From the NCBI GenBank assembly GCA_017553635.1, contig JAFZKN010000012.1:62001-126000 (forward strand): DNA of 64,000 nucleotides. The letters are read 5' to 3'. A program made the position numbers and the translations under genes. Of this stretch, positions 51,981 to 60,859 are shown in pieces (within the stretch, counting starts at the first letter, position 1; each line of letters begins with the position of its first letter). The notes below the pieces were generated by a model. It worked only from the letters and a program-made list of their open reading frames with translations, did no database searches and had not been told where the DNA came from. This DNA is from Treponema sp. (GTDB lineage Bacteria; Spirochaetota; Spirochaetia; Treponematales; Treponemataceae).

Positions 51981-53129
51981 TATAACGCAAAAATAATTTT
52001 TCTTTACCGACATCACATCTTTAGAAATCTTTTCAATAATTTCTTTATCACACACACTGCATTCATGAGGTTTAACAAGATCAAATACAACATTGGTATG
52101 TGTATTTCCAGGAACAATTCTTAAATCATGAATTGTCAGATCAGGATAAATTTCTAATGCACTCTTTCTGATTAACTCGTTGAGTATCTTGATTTCCGGA
52201 GAATCAGGATCAATCGGATCCATGTGAATTGTTGCAGTACAGTTAAATTTAGTTCCAAGTTCATTTTCAATTATATCAATATCATCATGAATATCATAAA
52301 TATTATTTGCACCGTTCACTTCTGCGTGAAGAGAAATCATTCTTCTGCCAGGACCATAATCATGAACAACAAGATCATGTATTCCATTTACAACTTTGTG
52401 AGCCATCACTGTTTTTTCAATTTCATCAACAAGCTCTTTTTCCGGTGGCTGACCGAGTAAAGGATCAATAGTTTCTCGCAGAGAATCGATTCCATTTTTA
52501 AGAATAAAAGCAGAAACTAAAATACCTGCAATTCCATCAACAGGAAGATCTGTAATATCGAGCATGTAAATTACTGTAGAAACAAGAACTACAAAAGTCG
52601 AAATCATATCAGAAAGACTGTCTTTTGCAGTTGCTTCCATCGATGAAGAATTTATTTTTTTTGAAATCTTATGATTGAATAAATACATATATGCTTTGAC
52701 TGCAATCGAAACTGCAAGAATCGTTACAGACAGAACAGAACCTTCTACATCCGTAGGGTTTATCACAGACTTAACAGATGATTTTAAAAGTTCAATTCCC
52801 ATCATGAGAATTAAAAACGAAACAAAAAGTCCCGTGATGTATTCAAAGCGGCCGTGACCGAACGGATGATCTTTGTCAGGTTTTTTACCAGAGAGTTTAA
52901 AGCCCAGAACAGTTACAATAGAAGCTCCGGCATCGGAAAGGTTGTTCATGGAATCTGCAAGGATAGCAAGTGACTTTGAAACAAGCCCTGCAAGAAGCTT
53001 TATCAAAAATAAAACGATATTTAGAAAAATTCCATATGCACCACAAAGCATTCCATAAGATTTACGGACTTCTGGATTTTTAACATCTTCTGAATTTTTT
53101 ATAAAAATTTTTGTAAGTATAGAAAACAT
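51957..53129 (-). CDS. Cation diffusion facilitator family transporter
   Basis: 390 residues, six transmembrane helices (about 28-235) and a C-terminal cytoplasmic domain. The metal sites read DSMNNLSDAGAS in helix 2 and SLSDMISTF in helix 5, and the conserved HPFGHGRFEY follows helix 2. It exports divalent metals such as Zn, Mn or Fe by proton exchange. The C-terminus continues past the usual domain by about 90 residues ending in CSVCDKEI. No SD is present; a -10 (TATAAT) ends 7 nt before ATG 53129. Confidence 0.92.
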   Translation of the reverse strand: MFSILTKIFIKNSEDVKNPEVRKSYGMLCGAYGIFLNIVLFLIKLLAGLVSKSLAILADSMNNLSDAGASIVTVLGFKLSGKKPDKDHPFGHGRFEYITGLFVSFLILMMGIELLKSSVKSVINPTDVEGSVLSVTILAVSIAVKAYMYLFNHKISKKINSSSMEATAKDSLSDMISTFVVLVSTVIYMLDITDLPVDGIAGILVSAFILKNGIDSLRETIDPLLGQPPEKELVDEIEKTVMAHKVVNGIHDLVVHDYGPGRRMISLHAEVNGANNIYDIHDDIDIIENELGTKFNCTATIHMDPIDPDSPEIKILNELIRKSALEIYPDLTIHDLRIVPGNTHTNVVFDLVKPHECSVCDKEIIEKISKDVMSVKKNYFCVIKIEPPFV

Positions 53130-53136
53130 GAAACTT

Positions 53137-53165
53137 ATTATACAACCGGGGGCTTTATGGGTAAA
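53137..53165 (-). promoter_or_regulatory. CDF transporter promoter, leaderless type
   Basis: Minus strand: TTTACC (53165-53160), 17-bp spacer, perfect TATAAT (53142-53137), 7 nt to the ATG. Confidence 0.6.
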
Positions 53166-53182
53166 GGGCTAAAAAAAACCAG

Positions 53183-53211
53183 TAGAACAAACGGGTGATA
53201 ATCGTTATAAT
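53183..53211 (+). promoter_or_regulatory. purF-like gene promoter
   Basis: Weak TAGAAC (53183-53188), 17-bp spacer, perfect TATAAT (53206-53211). The leader is about 65 nt and holds two copies of the self-complementary ACCGGT (about 53234-53239 and 53257-53262) that could pair. Confidence 0.5.
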
Positions 53212-53282
53212 CGTTTCATCAAAACACATTATAAACCGGTTTTGCCCCGTGAGGACTTTACCGGTACAAAAGGACACTGAAA

Positions 53283-54698
53283 ATGGGCGGATTTTTTGGA
53301 GTTGCTTCTAAAGACGACTGTTCTTTAGACTTATTTTTTGGCGTTGACTATCACTCTCATCTTGGGACAAGACGCGGGGGCCTTGCAATTCTTACAAAAG
53401 ACAGGAAATTTCAGCGTTCCATCCACAACATTCAGAACTCCCCTTTCAGAACAAAATTTGAAAAAGACATAGACGACATGCATGGTTCACTCGGTATCGG
53501 CTGTATCAGTGATTATGAACCGCAGCCTCTTTTAGTTCACTCACACCTTGGAAGCTATGCAATTACAACAGTCGGAATCGTTAACAATAAAAACGAACTT
53601 GAAAAAGAAATCCTTGAAGGCGGATACACACACTTTCTTGAAATGAGCGGTGGAGAAGTAAACCAGACAGAATTAATTGTAGCTCTCATCAATCACAAAA
53701 AATCAATCCCGGAAGGAATCAAATACGTTCAGGAAAAAATAAAAGGTTCCATTTCAATGCTCATCATGACGGAAGAAGGAATCTATGCTGCAAGAGACAA
53801 GCTTGGACGTACACCTGTTCAGGTCGGAAAAAAAGACAATTCTTTCTGTCTTTCATTTGAAAGCTTTGCATATATAAATCTTGGATACAAAGATTATCAT
53901 GAACTTGGACCTGGAGAAATAGTTTACATTACTCCGGACAAGATGGAAGTAATTCAGCAGCCTGGAAAAGAAATGAAAATCTGTACTTTCCTCTGGTGCT
54001 ATTACGGTTATCCAACTTCTTCTTATGAAGGAGTTAATGTTGAACAGATGCGTTACAACTGCGGAAAATATCTTGCACGCAGGGACAAAGGTTCTGTAAC
54101 ACCAGACAGTGTTGCCGGTGTTCCGGACAGCGGAACTGCACATGCAGTCGGTTATGCAAACGAATCCGGAATTCCTTTTACGCGTCCATTCATAAAATAC
54201 ACACCAACATGGCCGCGTTCGTTTATGCCTACAAGTCAGGATCAGAGAAACCTCATCGCACACATGAAACTCATTCCTGTTCAGCCGCTCATCAAAGGTA
54301 AAAAAATTCTTTTAATCGATGACTCAATCGTTCGCGGAACACAGCTAAGGGAAACAACTGACTTTTTATATGAAAGCGGTGCAAAAGAAGTTCACGTTCG
54401 TCCTGCATGTCCACCGATTATGTTCGGATGCAAATACTTAAACTTTTCAAGAAGTAATTCAGAACTGGATCTCATTACACGCCGTGTAATCAAAAAGTTC
54501 GAAGGTGACAATGTAAGTGAAGAAACAATCAAAAAATACTGTGACCCGGATTCAAAAGAATACGCAGCAATGCTTGAAGAAATCTGTAAACAGCTTCACT
54601 TTACTACATTACGATTCCACAGACTTGATGACATGCTTGAAAGCGTAGGAATTGATCAGAGTAAACTCTGTACATACTGCTGGAACGGTCAGGAATAA
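53283..54698 (+). CDS. Amidophosphoribosyltransferase-like protein lacking the catalytic Cys
   Basis: 471 residues, PurF size. The N-terminus reads MGGFFGVAS, where PurF has MCGIFG with the glutaminase nucleophile Cys; here it is Gly. HSHLGTRRGGLAI replaces the LQHRGQESAGI block. The phosphoribosyltransferase half has the PRPP loop ILLIDDSIVRGTQLRE. Cys resembling the Fe-S ligands remain (IMFGCKYL, LCTYCW). It may use free ammonia or have another role. SD AAAGGA. It stands alone, with no pur neighbours. Its stop is 1 bp from the convergent yhhN-like stop. Confidence 0.85.
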   Translation: MGGFFGVASKDDCSLDLFFGVDYHSHLGTRRGGLAILTKDRKFQRSIHNIQNSPFRTKFEKDIDDMHGSLGIGCISDYEPQPLLVHSHLGSYAITTVGIVNNKNELEKEILEGGYTHFLEMSGGEVNQTELIVALINHKKSIPEGIKYVQEKIKGSISMLIMTEEGIYAARDKLGRTPVQVGKKDNSFCLSFESFAYINLGYKDYHELGPGEIVYITPDKMEVIQQPGKEMKICTFLWCYYGYPTSSYEGVNVEQMRYNCGKYLARRDKGSVTPDSVAGVPDSGTAHAVGYANESGIPFTRPFIKYTPTWPRSFMPTSQDQRNLIAHMKLIPVQPLIKGKKILLIDDSIVRGTQLRETTDFLYESGAKEVHVRPACPPIMFGCKYLNFSRSNSELDLITRRVIKKFEGDNVSEETIKKYCDPDSKEYAAMLEEICKQLHFTTLRFHRLDDMLESVGIDQSKLCTYCWNGQE

Positions 54699-54699
54699 A

Positions 54700-55446
54700 T
54701 TACTTCTCGATGTAATCTTTTGAAAGAGAATAAGCAACAAGAAGCTGTCCTGAGTAATACATAAAATTGCTAAAAATGAAAATTGCATTCGTCAGGCTCA
54801 CAGCCATCCACGATGCAGAAAATACCCAGAACTGAAGGAAGAAATCTGAAACACCAAAAAGCAGAGTTCCAATCGGCATCAGTTTTGCTTCAATAGAATT
54901 CCATTTAAAAGATTCAAAACTTTTTACGACAACGATTACAAGTGAAATCATGTAAACAACAGATGGAACAAATAAATCTCCGAAATTAAAAAATGGAGTT
55001 GCAACATCCATCGTCAAAAAGAATGCAATCATCAATGCAGATGCTATAAAAAATTTTTTATTAACTTTTCCATAATTAAGAAACGCAAGAAAATAAAAGA
55101 ACTGAGCAATTACAAACATTACAAATGCAATTACAAAATGAATTTCAAGAAGTATGTCAGCAACAAATGCAAGTGAGAGCCCGATTAGAATAAAAACAGA
55201 AAGCTTTTCAAACCTTTCACTTTTTTTCTTTAAGCGGATGACAGATAAAACAGCAAGAAGCACAAAACAAAAACTTGCAATTCCTTTAAAAACAATCCAC
55301 GGAATAAAAGCCCCGGCATCATAACCGTTTGCCAAAAGCCACATGATGTCTTTATTAGAAGGCAGAGAACTGTTAATTCTAAAAAAGTGCCCGATTGCGA
55401 GACTTATCCAGGAACAGGCACTCAGTACTATTGCTACTAAAGCCAT
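54700..55446 (-). CDS. YhhN-family membrane protein (lysoplasmalogenase-like)
   Basis: 248 residues, about eight transmembrane helices. GTLLFGVSDFFLQFWVF near 195-211 matches the YhhN/TMEM86 motif; a related LSLAFVADILLEIHF lies near 89-103, with the acidic residues thought to be catalytic. Members hydrolyse the vinyl-ether bond of lysoplasmalogens, and plasmalogens occur in some anaerobes, but the activity here is inferred. No SD is present: -10 TAAAAT ends 6 nt before ATG 55446. Confidence 0.8.
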   Translation of the reverse strand: MALVAIVLSACSWISLAIGHFFRINSSLPSNKDIMWLLANGYDAGAFIPWIVFKGIASFCFVLLAVLSVIRLKKKSERFEKLSVFILIGLSLAFVADILLEIHFVIAFVMFVIAQFFYFLAFLNYGKVNKKFFIASALMIAFFLTMDVATPFFNFGDLFVPSVVYMISLVIVVVKSFESFKWNSIEAKLMPIGTLLFGVSDFFLQFWVFSASWMAVSLTNAIFIFSNFMYYSGQLLVAYSLSKDYIEK

Positions 55447-55452
55447 ACAATA

Positions 55453-55481
55453 ATTTTAACCCAGAATTTCCAAAATATCAA
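55453..55481 (-). promoter_or_regulatory. yhhN-like gene promoter, leaderless type
   Basis: Minus strand: TTGATA (55481-55476), 17-bp spacer, TAAAAT (55458-55453), 6 nt to the ATG. Confidence 0.7.
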
Positions 55482-55574
55482 TTTTCCCCCACTTGTTTTA
55501 AATTACATTTTATTAAATAATGTCATTATAAATTATCCGGAAAATGCGGATTTTCACAGCTTGCGGAGGCATTT

Positions 55575-56294
55575 ATGTTTGTTGAATTTGAATATAAACC
55601 GGTTCTCGAAGATTATAATAAGGACGGAACCTTAAAAATCGGAGCAATTCTAAAAGTACTTGAAAACTCAGGAAATACACATTCAGACAAAGCCGGAGAC
55701 AGGATTCTCGATGGCGCAAACAATAAAAAATCATGGGTTTTAACTGACTGGAAAATAAGCATAAATAAATATCCTGTTTACGGAGACAAAATTACAGCAA
55801 AAACATGGAGCCAGACAGTCACACAGATTCTCAACGTTTCGCGTGACTTTGAACTATACTGTAACGGAGAAATCTGCGCCATCGGAACAACACGCTGGAT
55901 TATTCTCGACCTCGATACCGGCCGTCCATGCAAGATTGAACAGGATTTGATTTCTAAATACGGCCCGGAATCAAAATCTGTTTATACAGAAACGAAGCTC
56001 GAAAAAATTCCAGTTCCAGAAGATTTTTCTGCAGTAAAAGAAATACAGATTAGAAGAAGCGACATAGATTTTAACGATCACGTTCATAACCTTACGTATC
56101 TTGATTATGCAATGGAAGTTCTTCCAGAAGATATTTACGAAAAACAGAATTTTTCAACCCTGCGAATCACATATAAGAGTGTCGTAAAATCAGGTGAAAA
56201 ACTTGTCGCGAAATATAAATCAGTTGACGGTGCAAATATTGTATTCATCTACAACGACAAAGATGAACTCAAAACTCAAATTTTATTAAAGTAA
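55575..56294 (+). CDS. Acyl-ACP thioesterase
   Basis: 239 residues with two hotdog domains, as in bacterial Fat-type enzymes (PF01643). The first domain runs to about 125 (WVLTDWKISINKYPVYGDKITAKTWS). The second has SDIDFNDHVHNLTYLDYAMEVLP, where Asp, Asn and His match the active-site block D-x-N-x-H-V-N-N. It releases fatty acids from acyl carrier protein in the cytoplasm, giving free acids for phospholipids or lipoproteins. SD GGAGG precedes ATG 55575. It converges with rpoN, 35 bp apart. Confidence 0.88.
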   Translation: MFVEFEYKPVLEDYNKDGTLKIGAILKVLENSGNTHSDKAGDRILDGANNKKSWVLTDWKISINKYPVYGDKITAKTWSQTVTQILNVSRDFELYCNGEICAIGTTRWIILDLDTGRPCKIEQDLISKYGPESKSVYTETKLEKIPVPEDFSAVKEIQIRRSDIDFNDHVHNLTYLDYAMEVLPEDIYEKQNFSTLRITYKSVVKSGEKLVAKYKSVDGANIVFIYNDKDELKTQILLK

Positions 56295-56329
56295 ATTTTT
56301 TTTACAAAACAGGCATCGCTCTAATATGA

Positions 56330-57865
56330 CTACACACGGTCATACGATGACGCTATGTTTAGCTGATATCTGTATTTTGCGATTGTGCGGCGGGCAACTT
56401 TTATTCCCTTTGAATTTAATATGTCACAGATTTTCTGGTCAGATAATTTCTTTTCACCGGGCTTCTGTGCATCGATAAGTTTTTTCATTTCAAAAACGAT
56501 GCGCTCTTTTGAAATTGCATCTTTTAAATCTGGTGAACCGTTTTTATTCTGTTCACCTTGAGAGACTCCGCTTGTAAAGAAATATTTAAATGGGAAAAGT
56601 CCCCATTCACACTGAAGATATTTTCCGTTTGCAATTCGTGATACGGTTGTTTCATGAACAGAAATTAATTCTGCAATCTGTTTCTGTACAAGAGGAGAAA
56701 GATGTCCCGGACCTTTTTTAAAAAATTCCATCTGCGCATTTACGATTGCACGAGTTGCTAAAAGAAGAGTATCTTCTCGATATTGAATCATTTCGATAAT
56801 CTGTTTTGCATTTGAAACAGATTCAGAAAGCTTTTTCTTCTGCTCTTCAGAAATTCCAGGCATTTTAGAAATTTCAAGATACTCTTTTGAAACCGAAAGC
56901 TCCGGTAAATATGCATGTGAAGTTTTTATTAAAAAAGAAGTGTCGCGGCTTTCCGGAATATTTACAACAATTCCGGAATTTGTATTTAAATTAAGTGAAC
57001 CGGAGATTTTTTCTACATATACATCTGCAAAAATAAAAGCATTATCTTCAGAAGAAAAATCTCTTGCAGGTCGCGGATTAAGGTTTTTAATAAATTCAAT
57101 CGCTTCTTCAATCTGTTTTTCATCAAACTTATCTGTAAAAGAATAATCAACCGTATTAAATGATTTTTTTCTTTCTTCCTTTACAAAGTCACTGATCTTT
57201 TTTAAAACCTTTGATGCAACAGGTGGATTTAAAAAATTAAGATGACCGTCAAGAATAAAAATTGCAGCATCTGGTGGATTTTTCGAAGCCCTCGCCTGAA
57301 CAAGCAGACTTTCTTCAACACTCGTACAGCAGCATCCTGCAGGATCAAGATTTTGAATTATATCAAGACATGTATCAAGATCTTTCTGAGTATCTGTCTT
57401 TATGTTGATGAACGAAACCGGTGCAAGAATATGAAAACCGTTTTTATCAAGGTTGTTTATAAGTTTTGTTCCGAGAATATGTTGATTTTCGGGGAGGTTC
57501 ATAACGTTAAACTGAAAAAGCAGATGTGCACTCAAAGATTCCCTTGTATCTGCCCTGCTTTCCAAAGCCTTCTGATAAGCGTCCGCTTTTTCTTCAGCCG
57601 ATTTACTGACCGAAGCAGTCGAGGTGTAATCATTTAAAGCTGAATTCTTTAAAAGAACCTGACCTTCTGAATATGAATTATCAGAATCCTCGATTTCATC
57701 TTTTGTAATTTCGAGCGCAGGGTTTTTGTCTGCTTCAGAATAGATCGCCTCTCGAAGGTCAAAATTGTTCATCGCCAGGTAATTTAATGCCTGAATCTGA
57801 ACCTGAGTAAGTTTTTGAATCTGTTTTTGGGAAGCTCTCTGACTCTGAGTAAACTTTAACGCCAT
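56330..57865 (-). CDS. rpoN: RNA polymerase sigma-54 factor
   Basis: 511 residues, slightly long. The N-terminal activator-interaction region is Gln/Leu-rich (TQSQRASQKQIQKLTQVQIQALNYLAMNNFDLREAI). The core-binding region follows, then the HTH (VQKQIAELISVHETTVSRIANGKYLQCEWGLFPFKYFF) and the RpoN box ARRTIAKYRYQLNI near the C-terminus, which reads the -24 element. It needs an AAA+ activator, none of which is in this window. One target candidate is the sigma gene at 41888. No SD; -10 TATAGT ends 6 nt before the ATG. Confidence 0.95.
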   Translation of the reverse strand: MALKFTQSQRASQKQIQKLTQVQIQALNYLAMNNFDLREAIYSEADKNPALEITKDEIEDSDNSYSEGQVLLKNSALNDYTSTASVSKSAEEKADAYQKALESRADTRESLSAHLLFQFNVMNLPENQHILGTKLINNLDKNGFHILAPVSFINIKTDTQKDLDTCLDIIQNLDPAGCCCTSVEESLLVQARASKNPPDAAIFILDGHLNFLNPPVASKVLKKISDFVKEERKKSFNTVDYSFTDKFDEKQIEEAIEFIKNLNPRPARDFSSEDNAFIFADVYVEKISGSLNLNTNSGIVVNIPESRDTSFLIKTSHAYLPELSVSKEYLEISKMPGISEEQKKKLSESVSNAKQIIEMIQYREDTLLLATRAIVNAQMEFFKKGPGHLSPLVQKQIAELISVHETTVSRIANGKYLQCEWGLFPFKYFFTSGVSQGEQNKNGSPDLKDAISKERIVFEMKKLIDAQKPGEKKLSDQKICDILNSKGIKVARRTIAKYRYQLNIASSYDRV

Positions 57866-57871
57866 GCGTAT

Positions 57872-57904
57872 ACTATAGCATAAAATTCAACTTGCAGATA
57901 TACT
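57872..57904. promoter_or_regulatory. Interleaved divergent promoters of rpoN and the DUF1015 gene
   Basis: The gap between the ATGs is 46 bp. Minus: TATAGT (57877-57872), 6 nt to rpoN. Plus: TATACT (57899-57904), 7 nt to the DUF1015 gene. With 17-bp spacers each weak -35 (TATCTG at 57900-57895; TAGCAT at 57876-57881) overlaps the other promoter's -10. Confidence 0.5.
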
Positions 57905-57911
57905 TAAAAAC

Positions 57912-59264
57912 ATGAAAAATTTTTGTAATTACGGAATCGAAGTTCCACAGATTTTATTACCGAAAAACATTGATACGGCAACATGGTCAGTTGTAGCCTG
58001 CGACCAGTATACACAGGACAGAGACTACTGGAATTCAGTAGAGAAAACTGTCGGAGAAAAAAATTCAACCTTAAATATAATTCTCCCAGAAGTTTATCTT
58101 AACGATTCAGACAAAGCAAAGCGCATCGAAAAAATCAAGAGCACAATGAAAGATTACATTTCAAAAGGTGTTTTTGCAGATTCTCAGAATGAATTCATTT
58201 ATATAGAAAGAACTACTGCTTACGGCCGTATACGTCACGGATTAATGGCATGCATAGACCTTGATAAATACGAATGGAAGCCTTTTTCAAAAGCCCTCAT
58301 CCGGGCAACAGAAGCAACAATTCTTGAACGAATTCCGCCTAGAATGGAAATAAGAAGAGGTACACCTGTAGAAAGCCCTCACATCATGCTTCTTGTAAAC
58401 GATCCAGACCATGCACTCGTAGAAGGAACGGGAGAGGCTGTAAAGACAAAAGGGATCTCTCCATGCTACGAAGGAAAATTAATGCAGAACAGTGGAAGCA
58501 TCGTCGGATACCCTGTAAAAGATGATGAACTTTTATCCAAAGTTGAAAAAGCACTTTCTGATGTTGCAGAAAAAAACAGAGATGCAGACGGAAATCTTTT
58601 CATGTTTGCTGTCGGAGACGGAAACCATTCCCTTGCTACTGCAAAGGCAATCTGGGATGAAGTTAAGCTTAATAACGGCGGAAAGAAACTCGAGGACGGA
58701 ACAGTTACAGTTCCACAGGGATTTGAAAACCACAATGCCCGTTTTGCATTAATAGAAATTGTAAATATTTTTGATTCAGGACTTACGTTCGAACCGATTC
58801 ACCGTGTTCTCTTTGACACAAACGCAGAAGAGCTCATCGAAGAAATCAAGAATAATTTAGGCGGAACAGTATCAGAAACAGAATCAAAAGATGAACTTAT
58901 CGAAGACGTAAAAAAATCAGATGCAGATTTCGGTTTTGTTTTCGTTAAAGACGGAAAACAGAAATACATTCTTCTTAAAACATCTGTAAAGGAACTGGCA
59001 GTTGCAAGAATTCAGCCTGTAATCGATGAATACTTAAAAAAAGTTAACGCATCAAAAGATCAGATAGATTACATTCATGGAACAGAAGAAGTTTTCAGGC
59101 TCGGTGCAAAAGAAAATGCAGTTTCAATACTTCTTCCACCAGTTGCTAAAGACAGTTTCTTTGCAACAATCAATTCACGAGGACCGCTTCCGAGAAAATC
59201 ATTCTCAATGGGAGAAGCAGACGAAAAAAGATTCTATCTTGAATGCCGAAGACTTTTTGATTAA
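57912..59264 (+). CDS. DUF1015 family protein
   Basis: 450 residues, full length. VPQILLPKNIDTATWSVVACDQYTQDRDYW at the start and FAVGDGNHSLATAK near 237 are the family's hallmarks. DUF1015 members share the DGNHR-type site with archaeal free-serine kinase SerK, so a phosphotransfer or nucleotide-dependent reaction is possible, but the bacterial function is unknown. There is no SD and the -10 ends 7 nt before ATG 57912. The next gene begins 2 bp after its stop. Confidence 0.85.
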   Translation: MKNFCNYGIEVPQILLPKNIDTATWSVVACDQYTQDRDYWNSVEKTVGEKNSTLNIILPEVYLNDSDKAKRIEKIKSTMKDYISKGVFADSQNEFIYIERTTAYGRIRHGLMACIDLDKYEWKPFSKALIRATEATILERIPPRMEIRRGTPVESPHIMLLVNDPDHALVEGTGEAVKTKGISPCYEGKLMQNSGSIVGYPVKDDELLSKVEKALSDVAEKNRDADGNLFMFAVGDGNHSLATAKAIWDEVKLNNGGKKLEDGTVTVPQGFENHNARFALIEIVNIFDSGLTFEPIHRVLFDTNAEELIEEIKNNLGGTVSETESKDELIEDVKKSDADFGFVFVKDGKQKYILLKTSVKELAVARIQPVIDEYLKKVNASKDQIDYIHGTEEVFRLGAKENAVSILLPPVAKDSFFATINSRGPLPRKSFSMGEADEKRFYLECRRLFD

Positions 59265-59266
59265 TT

Positions 59267-59872
59267 ATGTCACACGTTATTTTTGAAACAATTGGATGGA
59301 TCGGAACGGCACTCGTCATCACTTCGATGATGATGTCGTCCGTCATCAAGTTAAGAATCATAAATTCACTCGGAAGTGTAATCACTATCATCTATGGAAT
59401 CTGCATTCATGCACTTCCGACGGTAATTCTAAATATAACTCTCCTTGCAATAAATATTTTCTACATCATAAAAATGGAGCGGATTAAAAAACCTGCCTAC
59501 ACGATTATCAATGCAGACACGCTCGATTCATGCATACAGTATTTTATAAAAACAAATGCTTCCGATATAAAACTTTTCTTTCCTGACTTTGAATCAAAAT
59601 TAAAAGATGCAGATTATGTCAAAACGGTTTTCTGCAAAAATGAACTTATCGGATTAACTGCCGGAATCAAAAAAGATGGCAGACTTAATCTTATCATCGA
59701 CTATACAACAAGTGAATACCGTGACAGTTCAGTCGGAAAGGTTCTTTACAGAATTATTTTTAAGGAAGGAATCAAACAGGTTGTTTTTACTGACACGCAC
59801 AACGAAAAAGATTCTTACTTTGAAAAAGTCGGATTTAAGAAAGAAAACGGAATTTTTGTAAACCGAGGCTAA
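59267..59872 (+). CDS. YgjV-like membrane domain fused to a GNAT acetyltransferase domain
   Basis: 201 residues. Residues 1-70 form two or three membrane helices in a YgjV-like pattern (IFETIGWIGTALVITSMMMSSVIKLRIINSLGSVITIIYGI). Residues about 85-201 look like a small GNAT domain (LIGLTAGIKKDGRLNLIIDY ... YRDSSVGKVLYRIIF ... YFEKVGFKKENGIF). A membrane-tethered acetyltransferase is the likely reading; the substrate is unknown. It lies 2 bp after the DUF1015 gene with no SD, so it is translated by coupling. Confidence 0.8.
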   Translation: MSHVIFETIGWIGTALVITSMMMSSVIKLRIINSLGSVITIIYGICIHALPTVILNITLLAINIFYIIKMERIKKPAYTIINADTLDSCIQYFIKTNASDIKLFFPDFESKLKDADYVKTVFCKNELIGLTAGIKKDGRLNLIIDYTTSEYRDSSVGKVLYRIIFKEGIKQVVFTDTHNEKDSYFEKVGFKKENGIFVNRG

Positions 59873-59892
59873 ATTTAAACTGTACTGCTGAT

Positions 59893-60792
59893 CTATACGT
59901 TAAAAATTACACCGACAGAAATTCCTGCAATAATTATTAAAGCACAGATCATCTTGTAAAGAATTCCCTTTTCCTTAAAAACAAATTTTCCGCCGAGGAT
60001 TGCAAAAATTACCCCCGACTGTTTTACAAGCGTCATGACTGTAACTTTACTTTCGCTCATACCATTTGCAATAAACAATGCCTTATCACCTATCACAAAC
60101 ATGACTGCCATTATCCATACAAATACATTTTTCAAAACAGAAAGACTTATTCTTTCCTTTTTAATCAAAATGTAAATCAGATAATACAACGCAAGAAAAA
60201 GCATATACCAGAACTGAAGCTGACTCGAAGTCACACTCTTCATAAGAACTTTATCCATAAAACCGGAAACAGCATTTAATATACACGACACAAAAGCAAG
60301 CACAACATAAAACGGTGTATTTATCCTTGCACTTTCCATTACAGGATTTTCAGAAACGGCTTTTACATTTTCCTGCCTGTTTTTTTTACCAGGATTGAAC
60401 TTAAGCATAAGAAGCCCCGTAATTACTGTCACAAGACCAATAACCTGATAGACATTAAGAACTTCATGTAAAAAAAAGACGCCAAGAAAAGTCATAAAAA
60501 GAACCCTGGAAAGATCCAGAACTCCATAAAGACTGATCGGCAGATACTTGAGCGAATAAAAACCGCATATCCATGCAACAAAAATCGCAAAAGATTTCAG
60601 TGCTATCCAAAAATAAAATTCAGGTTCTAAACCTCCAGCATCCGGCACCTGCGGAATCACAAACAGAAAAGAAATAAAAGTATAAACGACAAGAACTTCC
60701 ATTACGGTGTTCTTCATCATCGCTTTTTTCTTCGCAACTTCACGAGAACCTTTTAATATTCCATACAGCAGAACAAGCAGAACCCATACCAT
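59893..60792 (-). CDS. EamA/DMT-superfamily transporter
   Basis: 299 residues from ATG 60792 (MVWVLLVLLYGILKGSREV), chosen because a perfect TATAAT ends 6 nt upstream; an in-frame TTG at 60825 lies in the -35 region. There are ten transmembrane helices in two five-helix EamA repeats (about 1-130 and 165-299). The family exports metabolites or takes up small molecules; the substrate is unknown. It converges with the YgjV-GNAT gene and is divergent from tRNA-Leu. Confidence 0.85.
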   Translation of the reverse strand: MVWVLLVLLYGILKGSREVAKKKAMMKNTVMEVLVVYTFISFLFVIPQVPDAGGLEPEFYFWIALKSFAIFVAWICGFYSLKYLPISLYGVLDLSRVLFMTFLGVFFLHEVLNVYQVIGLVTVITGLLMLKFNPGKKNRQENVKAVSENPVMESARINTPFYVVLAFVSCILNAVSGFMDKVLMKSVTSSQLQFWYMLFLALYYLIYILIKKERISLSVLKNVFVWIMAVMFVIGDKALFIANGMSESKVTVMTLVKQSGVIFAILGGKFVFKEKGILYKMICALIIIAGISVGVIFNV

Positions 60793-60798
60793 TCTTCC

Positions 60799-60825
60799 AT
60801 TATAACGAGGCGTTCCCACTTGCAA
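60799..60825 (-). promoter_or_regulatory. EamA gene promoter, leaderless type
   Basis: Minus strand: perfect TATAAT (60804-60799), 6 nt to ATG 60792. TTGCAA (60825-60820) is 15 bp upstream, or TTTTGC at 17 bp. TTGCAA is self-complementary and also serves as -35 of the tRNA promoter. Confidence 0.5.
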
Positions 60826-60848
60826 AAGCCCATAAAATATTGTAAATT
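60820..60848 (+). promoter_or_regulatory. tRNA-Leu promoter
   Basis: TTGCAA (60820-60825), 17-bp spacer, TAAATT (60843-60848), about 11 nt before the mature 5' end. Confidence 0.6.
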
Positions 60849-60859
60849 AAGACAACCAG

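Noticed and set aside
53234..53262. Purine riboswitch in the purF-like leader
   Set aside because: Only two ACCGGT copies can pair; none of the conserved purine-switch core is visible.
56325..56344. TATGAC/GTCATA inverted repeat with the same half-sites as the 2904 palindrome
   Set aside because: It lies around the rpoN stop codon with an 8-nt gap; six-base matches are expected by chance.
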